Of a stretch of DNA of 25,123 nucleotides, positions 1 to 9,949 are shown piece by piece (position 1 is the stretch's first letter; each line of letters begins with the position of its first letter). The notes beneath the pieces are model-generated. The model saw only the letters and a list, made by a program, of their open reading frames with translations, was not told where the DNA came from and did not search any database. The position numbers and the translations under genes were made by a program. The stretch is from Welwitschia mirabilis (Eukaryota > Gnetophyta > Gnetopsida > Welwitschiales): contig JBOZIK010000001.1 of the NCBI GenBank assembly GCA_051453625.1, forward strand, positions 45,116,826 through 45,141,948, read 5' to 3'.

Positions 1-330
1 CGCCCTTATGTTTAAATGCAGTCATCCATGTCTGTTTAGAGGTCACCCATATTTACCCCAGTTCTTACACAAAGGCTCAAATGGGGTCACTAGAATATAA
101 GTTTTCGGTCACCCGTTATTGAACTGGTCTTCTTTCTGATGTGTTAGATTAGTCACCCGGTATGACACACTCAGTTGCCTATTCTTCAACTGGTTATTTT
201 CTTAATCTACATTAGTCTGGTCGCCCTATGTTCTATGTGTGGTCACTTGATTCTTAAGCAGTATCATAGTTCTTTAATATATCGATCAACAAGTCTTAGA
301 AGTCAATCACCCGATGCTGGGAAATCTCTA
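1..330. repeat. Degenerate 22-bp minisatellite, open at the left edge
   Basis: A motif like GTCACCC or GTCGCCC recurs at 21, 42, 86, 108, 152, 174 (GTTGCCT), 220 and 242, and again near 306. Almost every interval is 22 bp or a multiple of 22, with weaker units at 64, 130 and 196. The first bases (CGCCCTTATG) match the unit at 220 (CGCCCTATG), so the array probably continues left of the window. About seven CG dinucleotides fall in this stretch, against very few elsewhere. No reading frame is conserved across units. It could be a free minisatellite or a tandem block inside a transposon. The period is clear; the function is unknown. Confidence 0.7.
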
Positions 331-360
331 CAAAATGGACTAACTACAAAAACTCATTAA

Positions 361-1736
361 ATTAATCAATGACAATGGGTTCTCAACACATATGATAAGA
401 GTGTTTAAAGTTCCTGACATAGATAATAGGATCTTTAATACTTGTGAATTTCTCAAAGTTAGGCATTTCACTAGGTGATATTATCTTGCTATGGATAGAA
501 GGTTGAATTGTATTTCATTACAATTTATGTCGAGGTAATTTTTCTTGTTTTGAAGGCCTTATTTAATGTCATTGATAGCCTTCAAAATTATGTTGAATTT
601 AGTTTATTGAATTTAAGATTTTTCATCCCTAGGTTTTTGATTTTTTGGTGGTTCTTTGTCATTTGTTACATACTCAAACAAGCTATCATCATTTTAATCT
701 TTTTTTAGGATTTTTAATCCAAGTTTCCATGATGTCTTGGGTTTTTCTTTGTGATTCCATTCATTTACAAACTCTTTATTTTTGTTGTATTTTTGGGAAA
801 AAGGGTCTTGAGGAAGAATCTTATTTCCATCATCTGACAGTACTAGTTTTCTAATGGCTAACTATCATGTTCTTTTAGTAAGATAGATCAAGTAATTTTT
901 CAAGTAATTGCTATAATCATTCATGATATGAAGTTGATTAGGGATGAAATTTGAAGGGTGTTATTAGATGAGTACCTTGTACTCATATTCAGAAATGAAA
1001 TATTTTTTCTCACGAGTTAACATAGGTATCATAACTATTGTAGAGTACACAAGGTGGTAGACAAAGCATAGGATAAAACAAATGTGGTTAATCAAGAGAA
1101 TAATCAAGAAAAAAAATAAGGAACCTACACAAGAGCTCCTTCTTCGAGTGTCAAAACTGTTATAAATTTTTTTTTGCAACTTTGTGTTTGAAATTTTAAG
1201 TGATCAAATTTTGCTTAATGCCCTTCTTCTAGTGCTAAAATAGTTATGATTATTTTTTGCAACCTCAAATTTATTGATTAATCCATGTAGAAATTTTTAA
1301 ATGATGAACAAACGTTTAAACTAAGAAACAATGATTAGAAGAATGTCTATCTTTTCTATAAGCAAAAGAGGATGATTACAAAAATACCTAATCAAGGATT
1401 AAATGATATAAACATAGGATAATGATGATCTACAAATCAATAATTTTCTAGAAAGATGATATTCAATTAAAAAAAAGTATTTAGTAATAATGAATTGCAT
1501 GATGCAATAAATTATTTTATCTCTTTTTTAAAGAAATATATGGATATTTGAGATATTAGAATTATTTTTTTGATTTCTTTTCACCAAAGAAAAAAGAAGT
1601 CTAGAATAGATGATACAGTGTACAACAGTAAGATCTAAAAACCTAGAATCATTAGAAAACATAATCACATATGCTATTATGGATTTCATAAAGCCCTCTA
1701 TTCCTTTATGTGTTACTTCTTCTAACATGCAGATCT
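361..1736. other. AT-rich DNA, nothing recognised
   Basis: Short open frames occur here (for example 508-708 and 645-854 on the plus strand, 964-1179 on the minus strand), but they overlap one another, have no recognisable motif and look like chance frames in AT-rich DNA. No LTR end, tRNA or gene remnant was recognised. Confidence 0.5.
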
Positions 1737-2290
1737 CTTCACCTCCTCTACTATCTATGATGTATTTCTATTCTTAGTGTTCATTATCGTTCCTCCTCAT
1801 TGGTGTCCTTCTGATATTATTTACCATTTCTGATTGCTATCTTTTCCTAGCCTCTACTTTTATTTGATGTTGTTCTAATCTCTTACACTTTTGTATTGCT
1901 TACATTCTCCATTATTGCATTTTTATATTATTTGATTACCTCTCTAATCTCTTTCTGATCTTCTCTATTACTATGATGATCCTTTTCTCACTCCAATTTT
2001 TTGTTTTGCTACCATTCTATTGTGTTTTTTGTGTATGATCTCCTCCACTGGCATTTTCTATCATGTGTCTTTCTGTGCCTCTGTCTGATATGATGCATTC
2101 CACTTTGTCCCTATTCCTTTACTATTGTGTGTTCCCCTTTTCCAATGTTGGATCTCCTTTGATTGTGTTCAATGATTTTTATCTATGCCTTTAGATTTTG
2201 CTGTTCTTTTTTTTAATCCCTCATCATTAAATGTCATAGTCCCTTTTTCATTACTATGCTCCTCTTTTTTTAATATTTCCTTCTAAAAAG
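1737..2290. other. Pyrimidine-rich strand block
   Basis: For about 550 bp the plus strand is dominated by T and C, with runs such as CACCTCCTCTAC and few purine runs. This is unlike the A/T-balanced DNA on both sides. The minus strand is correspondingly purine-rich, as expected of a decayed Glu/Lys/Arg-rich coding sequence or a former polypurine or leader region. I could not match it to a known protein in any frame. Confidence 0.45.
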
Positions 2291-2980
2291 TAAAACCATT
2301 TAAGCCAAGAAAATTGGATTTTACATGCTTGGAATAGAGCAAAGATCAAATAAAATTTATTTATGCACCATTATTTTAAGCCAGAATGCTATAGAGATAG
2401 TTAATAGTTTGCTAGGATTAATAGGAGTTACCTTTCATAACTACTGTCTGTGATATTTTTGTGACTTTCAATCTCTGAAGCCTAAGCACTTGATTTTAGT
2501 TTGCCTAATTCATTTTTTAGAAAATAAGAATACTCATCCTCTATCATTAACTTTTGTCAACCAAGAATCAGATGCATTATTATCATTTATTCAACCACTA
2601 AAGATCATGATATCCATTTCTATATTAATGTACCTATATTAGGTTGTAACATTCTTAAAAACTCAAGTGGAATACCTCTGTTGAGTATGAACAACTTGTT
2701 ATGCATCATGGATGAGGTAGAGGGCTCCATAACACATCATGTTAATACCTTAAAGGTTATCAATTGTACACACACATGATTTTAGATGTCACAAATGCTT
2801 TGAGACATTGTATGTTGTAGATAAACATTTCAAACATATCACCATAGGCCAGTAGGCCACTCTCCACTAACCATATTAGTAAAACATCATTAATCACAAG
2901 TCCACAATAAACTACTTTACAATTATCAGTGGTTGGTAATTAATACTAGAGTTTCCAATAGAAGGCTCAGTGTCATTTTA
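2291..2980. other. AT-rich DNA upstream of the HSP70 fragment, nothing recognised
   Basis: No upstream HSP70 coding sequence could be followed here, which marks the fragment's left limit near 2981. No transposon end was recognised. Confidence 0.5.
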
Positions 2981-3319
2981 GAACAAGCTTAACTAAGTGC
3001 TCTGTATAATACATACAACATGCATAATACTATATTAGATGATAAGATTATGGGAAAGCTTGATCCTGCTGATAAGAAGAATATTAAGGATGTCACAGAT
3101 AACATCATTAACTGGCTAGATGAAAATCAATTGATTGAGAAAGAGGAATTTGATGATAAGCTGAAGGAGCTAGAGGCTCTATGCAATTTCATCATTGCTA
3201 AGATGTATTAGGGTGATGGTGGAATTGGAATTCCTGGAGCCGATGCTTCCTCCGAGGTTTCTAATGGTAATGATAGCAGTGCATCTGGCACTAGATACAA
3301 CATCGAAGAAGTTAATTAA
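2981..3319 (+). pseudogene. C-terminal fragment of a cytosolic HSP70 (broken)
   Basis: HSP70 is an ATP-driven chaperone, and this piece is only the end of its C-terminal lid and tail. Seen in one frame: a YN-M start of homology, then [31 protein letters not shown] and a [15 protein letters not shown] segment, all in the order and spacing of plant HSP70 lid helices. An in-frame TAG at 3209 replaces the Gln that normally follows AKMY (CAG to TAG). The frame then continues through a Gly/Ser-rich tail to IEEVN and TAA at 3317-3319. The usual end is EEVD, the co-chaperone TPR-binding signature of cytosolic forms; D to N is a G-to-A change. Another in-frame stop lies at 2990. The nucleotide-binding and substrate-binding domains are absent. 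It is either a truncated retrocopy or a gene end left after rearrangement; no poly(A) tract was found to decide. Three CG pairs survive in the tail. Confidence 0.9.
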
Positions 3320-4149
3320 ACTACCTAATAGTTGTTACTTTGTGTTACATTTTTATTGTGAGGTTCATTATCCTTAGGTTATAGTTTAAGTAGTTTGAAG
3401 GGCATGTCATTCCACAATCTATTTGAATGTTTAGTTATAGTATAACCATATAAAAAAATTTTTAAATGATTATCTTTATAAAGGTATTGGAGTTTGGATT
3501 AGGATTTTTATATTGCTAGTGATTTGTGAATTTTTCCTTAGGAAGACAGTGGAGTGCAGGGTTTGAAATGATACATGTAAAAGCTTCATTTAGATGAAGA
3601 TGAGAACTATGAAGAGAAGTTTATAATCATGGTTATGACAAACCTTATAGGGTTTAAAGGATTTTTTAAAGTTTTAAGATTTCAGATAAACACTAACATG
3701 GTACTAGTCAAAGCAGCTAGTCGTGTTGTAGTGCAAAAGAGGAATGTATTTTTGCAAGAATAAGGCAAACAGTCGGTAGTTCCTAACACAAATAAGAAAA
3801 GATAAATGTTTAATGAAGGCTCTTCACTAACTTGTTATACACCCACAGTCTCATAGAAATGGATTGTTTACAAGTTCAATCAAATACCAAGCTACTAGTT
3901 ACATCTATCAATTCTTTGTTTTGACCAGTCCGAATCTATTTATCTATAACACTTTGTCATTTGAAAGATACTTTCTTGTTGCAATGAAAAAACATGTTAT
4001 TTTTTTCACATCAAGGAGATTTTTGTTGTTTAAAAAATGATGGTATGTATTTTCTTCTTCTTGTTATGGTCATTATGATTCCAATTATGTTTTGAGTCAC
4101 ATTCCAGTATTCTGTTTATATTGTGTACTACTATATATTTTATTTGAGA
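3320..4149. other. No gene recognised; possible former 3' UTR at left
   Basis: The first 100 or so bases after the HSP70 stop may be its old untranslated region, but this cannot be shown. The rest is AT-rich DNA without recognisable coding or repeat structure. Confidence 0.4.
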
Positions 4150-4975
4150 TCCCTTCTTTTTCCCATTTAAATTACAGCTAACTTACATTGGACATCAAAA
4201 TAATAATAATAATAATAAATTCATAAAATAAAGTTCTTCTTTTTATTTAAAGTATTTTTACAACTAATTGATCAAATTTTTCCACCATACTATTAGTCAC
4301 TTTTTTAGTTAGTTCTTTAATAAGACATATGCTTTGAAATATACACATCATCATTTGCTTTCATAGTAAATATTTCATTTACTCTTTTCTTTGTTTTCAC
4401 TTTCTTATTTCCATCTTTGACTTATGTTCTAAAACTAAGTAATAACTTCTCCTACCTCTTGAACATTTTTCATGTTGATGCTTCCTCTATAGAGTAGGTC
4501 TAATTCCTTCAAAGTTTGACTCTGTAATTCTCTAAGTAAAACTCTAACTAATTCTCTATTTGTAATTCCATGTTTAGGACATTTTTCTAATAATATATTA
4601 TATCTATCCATAAACTAACCAAACCTTTCATTATATTTTTATTTAATATTCAAAATTTATTCTCTTAAATCTTCTATTATATTTATAGGTTGAAATTTAG
4701 TCAAGAAAGCATTATTAAGAGCTTTTATGAACTAAAAACATGATTAGGATTTTTATGATATCATGGCTAAGCATACCATTTTAAAGAAAAAGGAAAATAC
4801 CTCAAAAAATTAGGTTCTGAATCAAGATAATTTGCTTTGCATAAGGCATCAAATAAACTTAAATGTAGTAGGTGTTCTTTTGATTTCTTGTCATCAAAAG
4901 TGGGTATTAATGTTATATTTATATTTCTTACTTTTTTTGGGTATTTTAAGGCTATAGAATTAATAGGACTCAAAA
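4150..4975 (-). pseudogene. Ty3/Gypsy retrotransposon gag remnant
   Basis: Gag forms the particle that packages the element's RNA. Read from 4973 leftwards: the N-terminal part contains KSKEHLLHL then DALCKANYLDSEPNFLR and YFPFSLK, matching the (E)HL...LRLFPFSL block of plant Gypsy retrotrans_gag domains. After a frame change come NNAFLTKF, KQKYNERFGQFMDR, LLEKCPKHGI and LLRELQSQTLKELD, the characteristic second half of that domain. Further left are LTKKV-like and MVEKFDQLV segments, like the variable gag tail. Several stops and at least one frameshift make it non-functional. Pol was not found further left, so only the gag end of this copy is recognisable. The family-B LTR at about 6150-6950, on the upstream side in the same orientation, is a candidate 5' LTR. 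The lineage within Gypsy (Athila/Tat-like) is only a guess. Confidence 0.8.
4199..4219. repeat. (AAT)n microsatellite
   Basis: About six to seven AAT units in tandem. It lies at the C-terminal end of the decayed Gypsy gag reading frame. Confidence 0.9.
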
Positions 4976-6147
4976 TCTTCTATCTAATAAGTTTTATAAT
5001 TCAAAGGTCTTAAATCTACATCATCTTCCTAATAATGTTCTATTACATATTTCTTTTCAGCTTTATTTATCCTGGTTGTTTGGAAAGACTATCCTTAAGT
5101 GATAGGTGATTTGCTAAGAGTAAGCAACCACTATTATATTTCACTCATTAATTCAAGAAATATTTGTTCTTTCACAATCTTTCCAATAGTGGCTTCATCC
5201 ATAATAAAATGTGCCTCTTTTATTTTTATTTTCATCCTGCTTCTAGTCTACTCATCCAAATCACATTTGTTAGGATTCTTAACAAACCTATCTCTCATCC
5301 TACTATTTTACTTGAGTATCTTATTGGATTATAGACTTCTTCATCTCTACTAGTTGATTTTAAGATAGCCCTCCTTCTAGGGTCAAAATGATGAAAGCTT
5401 ATTTTGTAAAACAAATATAGAAAATACTAAGAAATTATGCAGTAAAAATGTAGAAAACTATGATGCTATTAATCTAAAATGAGCTTAAACTATTAGAGTA
5501 AAATTAGAGATTTACTGAAGAACTAGTTATGGCCAGTAATACTTCAACCATATAATTCAAAATTTATTGTCAAGATAAACTCATGATGAAGTTACTTGAA
5601 CTAGTCAAGTTAATAATTGATAAGTTTGCTATATGCATATAGTACATTATAAGGAATGAACAAAATTAAAAAAATAATAAAAGTTTTACTAAATGCTGAA
5701 TAATACTTATTTCTAATTATTGGTAATTATTCTAATTCATGTTCAAGTAATAAAACATGTTTATAATACTACCAAAAATAATAGCTTTTCAGCTTTATAT
5801 TGAAGTGCCAGAATGATACATAAAAATATAATGATAAGTTTTTGTTTTCCTTTATATATAATACTAGAACATTAGAAATGTTGTTACACCCTTTTCACAA
5901 TTTCTAAAGCTTTCGTTTAACTCTTGCTTAGTTCTATTTCTAGAGCCTTTTTGCTAAAAGATCCACTCTCTCCATAATGAACCCTTTTTTATACCCTTTA
6001 TCCCTTTCAATTTCGATGATTTCTTTTTTTATCCTAAAGAATAGATTTATGGTTGAAGTTATTGCTGTATTTCTGCCATCTTAACCTTCTCCCTCATCAT
6101 CATGTCAAATAGAATTTTTTACCTACAACACAATAATATAATTCTAT
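4976..6147. other. Leader-like or unrecognised AT-rich DNA with no CG dinucleotides
   Basis: This would be the gag start and leader if the LTR to the right belongs to the Gypsy gag. I could not identify a primer binding site. A TATA-like sequence (minus-strand TATATATAAAGG, 5851-5862) is present but its meaning is unclear. The plus-strand open frame at 5099-5353 has no recognisable motif. The first CG after position 3932 is at 5914. Confidence 0.35.
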
Positions 6148-6950
6148 ATGTTGACGTATTGGCATTCCAAATAACTAACCTATTAACTAACTAGTATATT
6201 AATCTTAGTATTAAAGAGAAGTATTGAATACCATCTAAAATATATAATTATAAGAACAAAAACATTTTATTAATAGGAAAAATTTACATCATTATCTTTA
6301 CTCATCATAATGCTTTCAAACTGTCTTAGATTATATAATGAAACCTCAAAAGCATAAAAAGCAGGTAAAATCCTAAAGATCATTAAATGATAATGCAAGT
6401 TATGATATAATAGAAAAATAAGAATAATTACTCAAAAATTACATAAAACCTTAATAGGTTTTACAAAACCCAAGCATAATAGGTATGAAAGAGCTTTAGA
6501 ACTTAAACTAATAGATTAAGGTAAAGAATCAATAGCATATTATAAAATAGAGAAAAACCAACATAATTATGAAGGATTTAATCTAAATATTGGAGTTTCA
6601 TGCTATCCTTAAAAGCTAGCACATTCCTAAGGGAAAGGTATCTAGAAGAGTGATGTGATGAGGGATTATCTAATGATAATAGTATGCTTCATTTGAAAAG
6701 TATTAAAACAAGGCTCAAATTACCTTTTTATGCATCAAAATTTAGGATTAGGGTTACAATTTTAGTGGATCTATAATTGCTAAGATATCATATGAGCTAG
6801 ATTAACATCTGATTAAACTCACAAATACAATAAAGTTAAAAAACATCAAGGTCATCTAGAAAATTTGGAAATGACCAGTGTTGCCACTTGAATCCTACTA
6901 ATGCCCTTGATATTCCTTGAAATTAACTTCTAAGTATTCTATAGAAGATT
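6148..6950 (-). repeat. Family-B LTR-like segment, copy 1
   Basis: This segment shares collinear blocks with 20898-21745 and 18013-19303. Near 6180-6215 a TTAACTAACTAG...CTTAGTAT block resembles the left end of those copies. CTATCCTTAAAA near 6604 is identical at about 21508. TATGCTT...GCTCAAAT followed by CTTTTTAT near 6690-6735 matches TATGCTTT...GCTCAAAT and CTTTTATAGG at 21590-21640. The Gypsy gag lies on the downstream side for a minus-strand element, which suggests a Gypsy 5' LTR. The edges are approximate and divergence is heavy. Confidence 0.45.
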
Positions 6951-7229
6951 TAATATTTATTCTATGACATAAAAAATTATATAAATAGTAATAAAATATA
7001 ACTTTTTCATTACTATAACAACAAAAATCATGATATAATGATGAAAACTATAAAAATCATAACTTGGTAATGCTTAGTTATCCTTAAACACTTTAAATAA
7101 ATGACATATTTTACATGTTATCAGTTAACTAAAACTATTAAGTAATTTTTTCATACTAGTGTATAACATTTTGAAATTAAATCTAACTTCACTCATCTTC
7201 CTCTTTATTTACAGCATCAATATCTTCAC
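6951..7229. other. Unrecognised AT-rich DNA between LTR-like segment and Copia gag
   Basis: No protease, integrase or other pol motif of the outer Copia element could be found here. That element therefore seems to lose its pol, or to become unrecognisable, at about this point. Confidence 0.35.
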
Positions 7230-8130
7230 ATATATTAAAATCCCTGTGATTGATGCTAGATTCATAATGGATAATTGTCATGAATGATGAATAGGTGTTT
7301 TGGTTATCATCATCTGAGACTTCCTTCTTAAGGACAACATTATGATCATTCCAATGTATGAACTTCTTCCTTCTTATGAATTCTCTGTTTTGAGTTATCT
7401 CCTAAATTTTATAATTACTTAAGTATTTTGAGGTAAAGTAATCTCCAGTGCAATAATTCCAACATTTCAAATCTAAAAAATCACTTTGGATGTAAAATAA
7501 GATTTATTGCATTTACTTTTACCTTTTTCTTATGTTTTAAATAATATCTAATGCTTTTCTTTTATTTTATTTTGTTTGGATAGAAGACATTTGAGTTGCT
7601 TGAAGATAAGAGTAAATTCATCATTAACATCATCTTATGATTCATCATTTAAGGAAGCTATTGATTTCCATTCGCTCTTTTGATTTTAACCCTAATTTTC
7701 CTTTAGTGCTATGGCTTTACTAATGATCCCATATTTTATCAGGTTAATCTCATAAATATCTAAGAAACTTTATAATTCTCCAAACTTCATGATGGAAAAA
7801 TTCTTGGATTATTCCATGGCAATGTTTGTATGCTTGTATGCTAAAGTAAGTGATATCATCACTTTTCAAATAATCTTTTTTACTAATAACTCTCCACTAA
7901 TTTGATGAATGGAATTTATCATGTTTCTCATACTTTTAAAGCATTCATTAATTTACTTTCCTTCGTTAATTCTAAGGTTTTCAAATTGGTTGGTCTAATT
8001 AATAGCTTAGACCATTTCAATATGCAAGTACCTTCATATGTGCATTCGATAACATTTCATACTTCATTTAAAGTATTGTAACCAGTCACTATAATGAATT
8101 CCTTAAGAAAAAGAACATAGTATAGTGCAT
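7230..8130 (-). pseudogene. Outer Copia element: gag, downstream part
   Basis: Minus-strand translation starting at 8130 gives LYYVLFLKEF, then a KWSKLL-type stretch after TYEGT. It continues with ESKLMNALK, MRNMINSIHQISGELL and LDIYEINL...KAIALK, the order seen in UBN2-type gag of plant Copia elements (the TYEGT helix, then the SL..YE..L...ALKA tail). Further left is a decayed zinc knuckle (7423-7464), then an acidic stretch (SDDDNQN, VNKEEDE). Frameshifts and stops are frequent. The gag N-terminus is missing here and is found at 19477-19766, on the far side of the 11.3-kb Copia insertion. The two pieces are therefore halves of one gene. Confidence 0.75.
7423..7464 (-). other. Decayed CCHC zinc knuckle of the outer gag
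   Basis: Fourteen codons read C-W-N-Y-C-T-G-D-Y-F-T-S-K-Y. In the CX2CX4HX4C motif, positions 4, 9 and 14 should be Cys, His and Cys. All three are Tyr here, each explained by one transition (TGT or TGC to TAT or TAC; CAT or CAC to TAT or TAC). The retroviral-type knuckle binds element RNA; this one could not hold zinc. Confidence 0.6.
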
Positions 8131-9264
8131 TGTTTTATGGATGACTATCCTAGATGGGAGGAATGAATGGGATAACTAGGATAATCTTAGCAAATTTAAA
8201 GTTCAATACTTTAAAGGCATAATGTAATTAATCTAGTAAAATAAAATACTACCAGTTCCAGTAAACCTATAATTATAATTCATGCAAATGATATTTTAGT
8301 TCTATGAAATTTACTAATAACTAAGTATACAAGAGAAAAATGTAAAGAAAACAAGCTATTTTCCTTTGTTTCACATGTAGTCCCTAGCCATAATCTACAA
8401 GATTTTGTAATAGTATTCGACTAATAGAATAAGGAGTTTTTAACAATCCTTGCCCACTAGTACAGCTCTAATTTTCTTACTTAAAATAGTGTTGCATTCT
8501 TTTTAGAAAAGAAAGAATATAAAGAGTAAGTATAAGATAGATCACAAGATTTTTAGGAAGATGAAAAAAGTTCTAAACATTTCCAAGGGTTTTTCTATTT
8601 ATAACAAATGAAAAATAGCTATTAGTTATAATTATGATGTTATAGATGAATGTTGGAGGTCTTAAAAGGATTATTTTACTTATTAATACAACTTCCAATA
8701 ATTGTCTGTAGTCTTCATATGGTTATATTCTTTGTTTACTATTAAACTAGTGGTTGACCACTTTAAGGGTTTGATTAACCCCTTTTGGTATACTATGGAA
8801 TATTGCTTTGGATAGTTAACCCCTTAAAGTATTTGATTGATTTCTTATGAAATATTGATCTGCTAGGAAGTTGACCTTTACAGAGTATTAATAAACTATA
8901 TGAATTATGTTCATTTACTTTGTACTCGATGGTTAACCTTCAAGTTATGCTAATCATCCTTAGTGATTGACTCTTAAAACTTATCAATTAATTGTAGGAT
9001 GATGAATGTTAATTTTGCATTAGGTGGGAGAACCCATAATGAAGATCAGTTAAACACGCTACCATTTTCTACAATTCTTGGTGATTCTGATGCACAAGTT
9101 AATTAGATCCTTAGTCATGATCTTTAAGTTCCTTAAATCCATTCATCAAAGATTTTCATTTTCTATTTCAAGGTCTTTGCATAAGTCCTACATAAATGCC
9201 ATTTCATTAAATACTTTGAGTTGAGATTTGGATTATCATCAATTGAAAATTAGGAGATACAACA
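8131..9264 (-). repeat. 3' LTR of the SIRE-like Copia element
   Basis: The left edge has a TG (TGTTTTATGG) and the right edge ends ...GATACAACA, that is TGTTG... on the element strand, as expected for TG...CA termini. It aligns along its length with 17056-18012 plus about 19304-19476. Shared blocks include TAATCTAGTAAAATAAA, CATGCAAATGATA followed by TTTAGTTCTATGAAAT, and near the right end ATCATCAATT followed by GGAGATACAACA. It carries a TATA-like box near 8597. Confidence 0.88.
8595..8604 (-). promoter_or_regulatory. LTR TATA box
   Basis: The element strand reads TTATAAATAG, and the equivalent place in the 5' LTR (17511-17519) still reads TTATAAATA. Conservation in both copies inside otherwise drifting sequence supports this as the promoter core. 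Confidence 0.6.
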
Positions 9265-9265
9265 A

Positions 9266-9277
9266 TATTTTCTTTTA
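9266..9277 (-). other. Decayed polypurine tract
   Basis: The element strand reads an A/G-only run (AAAAGAAAAT) immediately before the 3' LTR, where the plus-strand primer of reverse transcription lies. It is rich in A rather than G, as G-to-A decay would produce. The position is more convincing than the sequence. Confidence 0.4.
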
Positions 9278-9443
9278 TTATTAATGAAAACTAAATCCAA
9301 AAATCATAGCTCTGCTTAATTTGGTACTCCTTGTAATTTTTATTTTTTACCTAAGTATGTGTCAACTAAGAGAATAATAAGCACTTCTTTGAAAAAAAAA
9401 AGAAAAAAAAAATGTAATTTTTTAATTCAAAATAATTTTTATA

Positions 9444-9543
9444 NNNNNNNNNNNNNNNNNNNNNNNNNNNNNNNNNNNNNNNNNNNNNNNNNNNNNNNNN
9501 NNNNNNNNNNNNNNNNNNNNNNNNNNNNNNNNNNNNNNNNNNN
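9444..9543. other. Assembly gap of 100 N
   Basis: Exactly 100 N, the usual placeholder for a gap of unknown size. TTCAAAATAATTT occurs on both sides (9426-9438 and 9548-9560). The real distance across it is unknown, so the length quoted for the Copia element is approximate. Confidence 0.98.
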
Positions 9544-9949
9544 TTACTTCAAAATAATTTGTAGAACATTTAGAAAATAGTCCATTTACTTCAAAGATTA
9601 TTAACATTATCAAATTGCTAACCTTTAAAACATAATTGTTTTTCAAACTAACACAAAATCATGTTCATGGTAATTAGTAACATAGATAAGAATACTGATT
9701 TAGTATAAGCTATAAAAATCACCAATATAGTAAAAACTAATCCAACCATATTATGTAATTAATAGTTTAATCTTATATGATCAATGTAATATAAAATACA
9801 CTATCTATGACACCACATAAATGTAATGAAAATCAAATAATATAATGAAAAAAACCACATTATTTCTTCTCCTTTATCATCAAGGGTAAGGAAGGTGCAT
9901 AAGAAAAAAAATAAAGTATGAAGTAAAGAAAAGAACACACTACAAAATT

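Noticed and set aside
1-330. The left-edge repeats as a CRISPR array
   Set aside because: The 22-bp units follow each other without spacers and vary throughout, and all other content is plant retrotransposon.
5099-5353. 84-codon plus-strand open frame as a gene
   Set aside because: It is Ile/Leu/Ser/Phe-rich low-complexity translation of AT-rich DNA with no motif. It is longer than most frames here but not beyond chance.
6951-7229. Pol region of the outer Copia element
   Set aside because: I looked for protease, integrase and RT motifs on the minus strand left of the gag and found none.
9359-9646. Open frames on both strands spanning the gap
   Set aside because: They exist only because the 100 N are read as unknown residues; no stop can be seen inside the gap.
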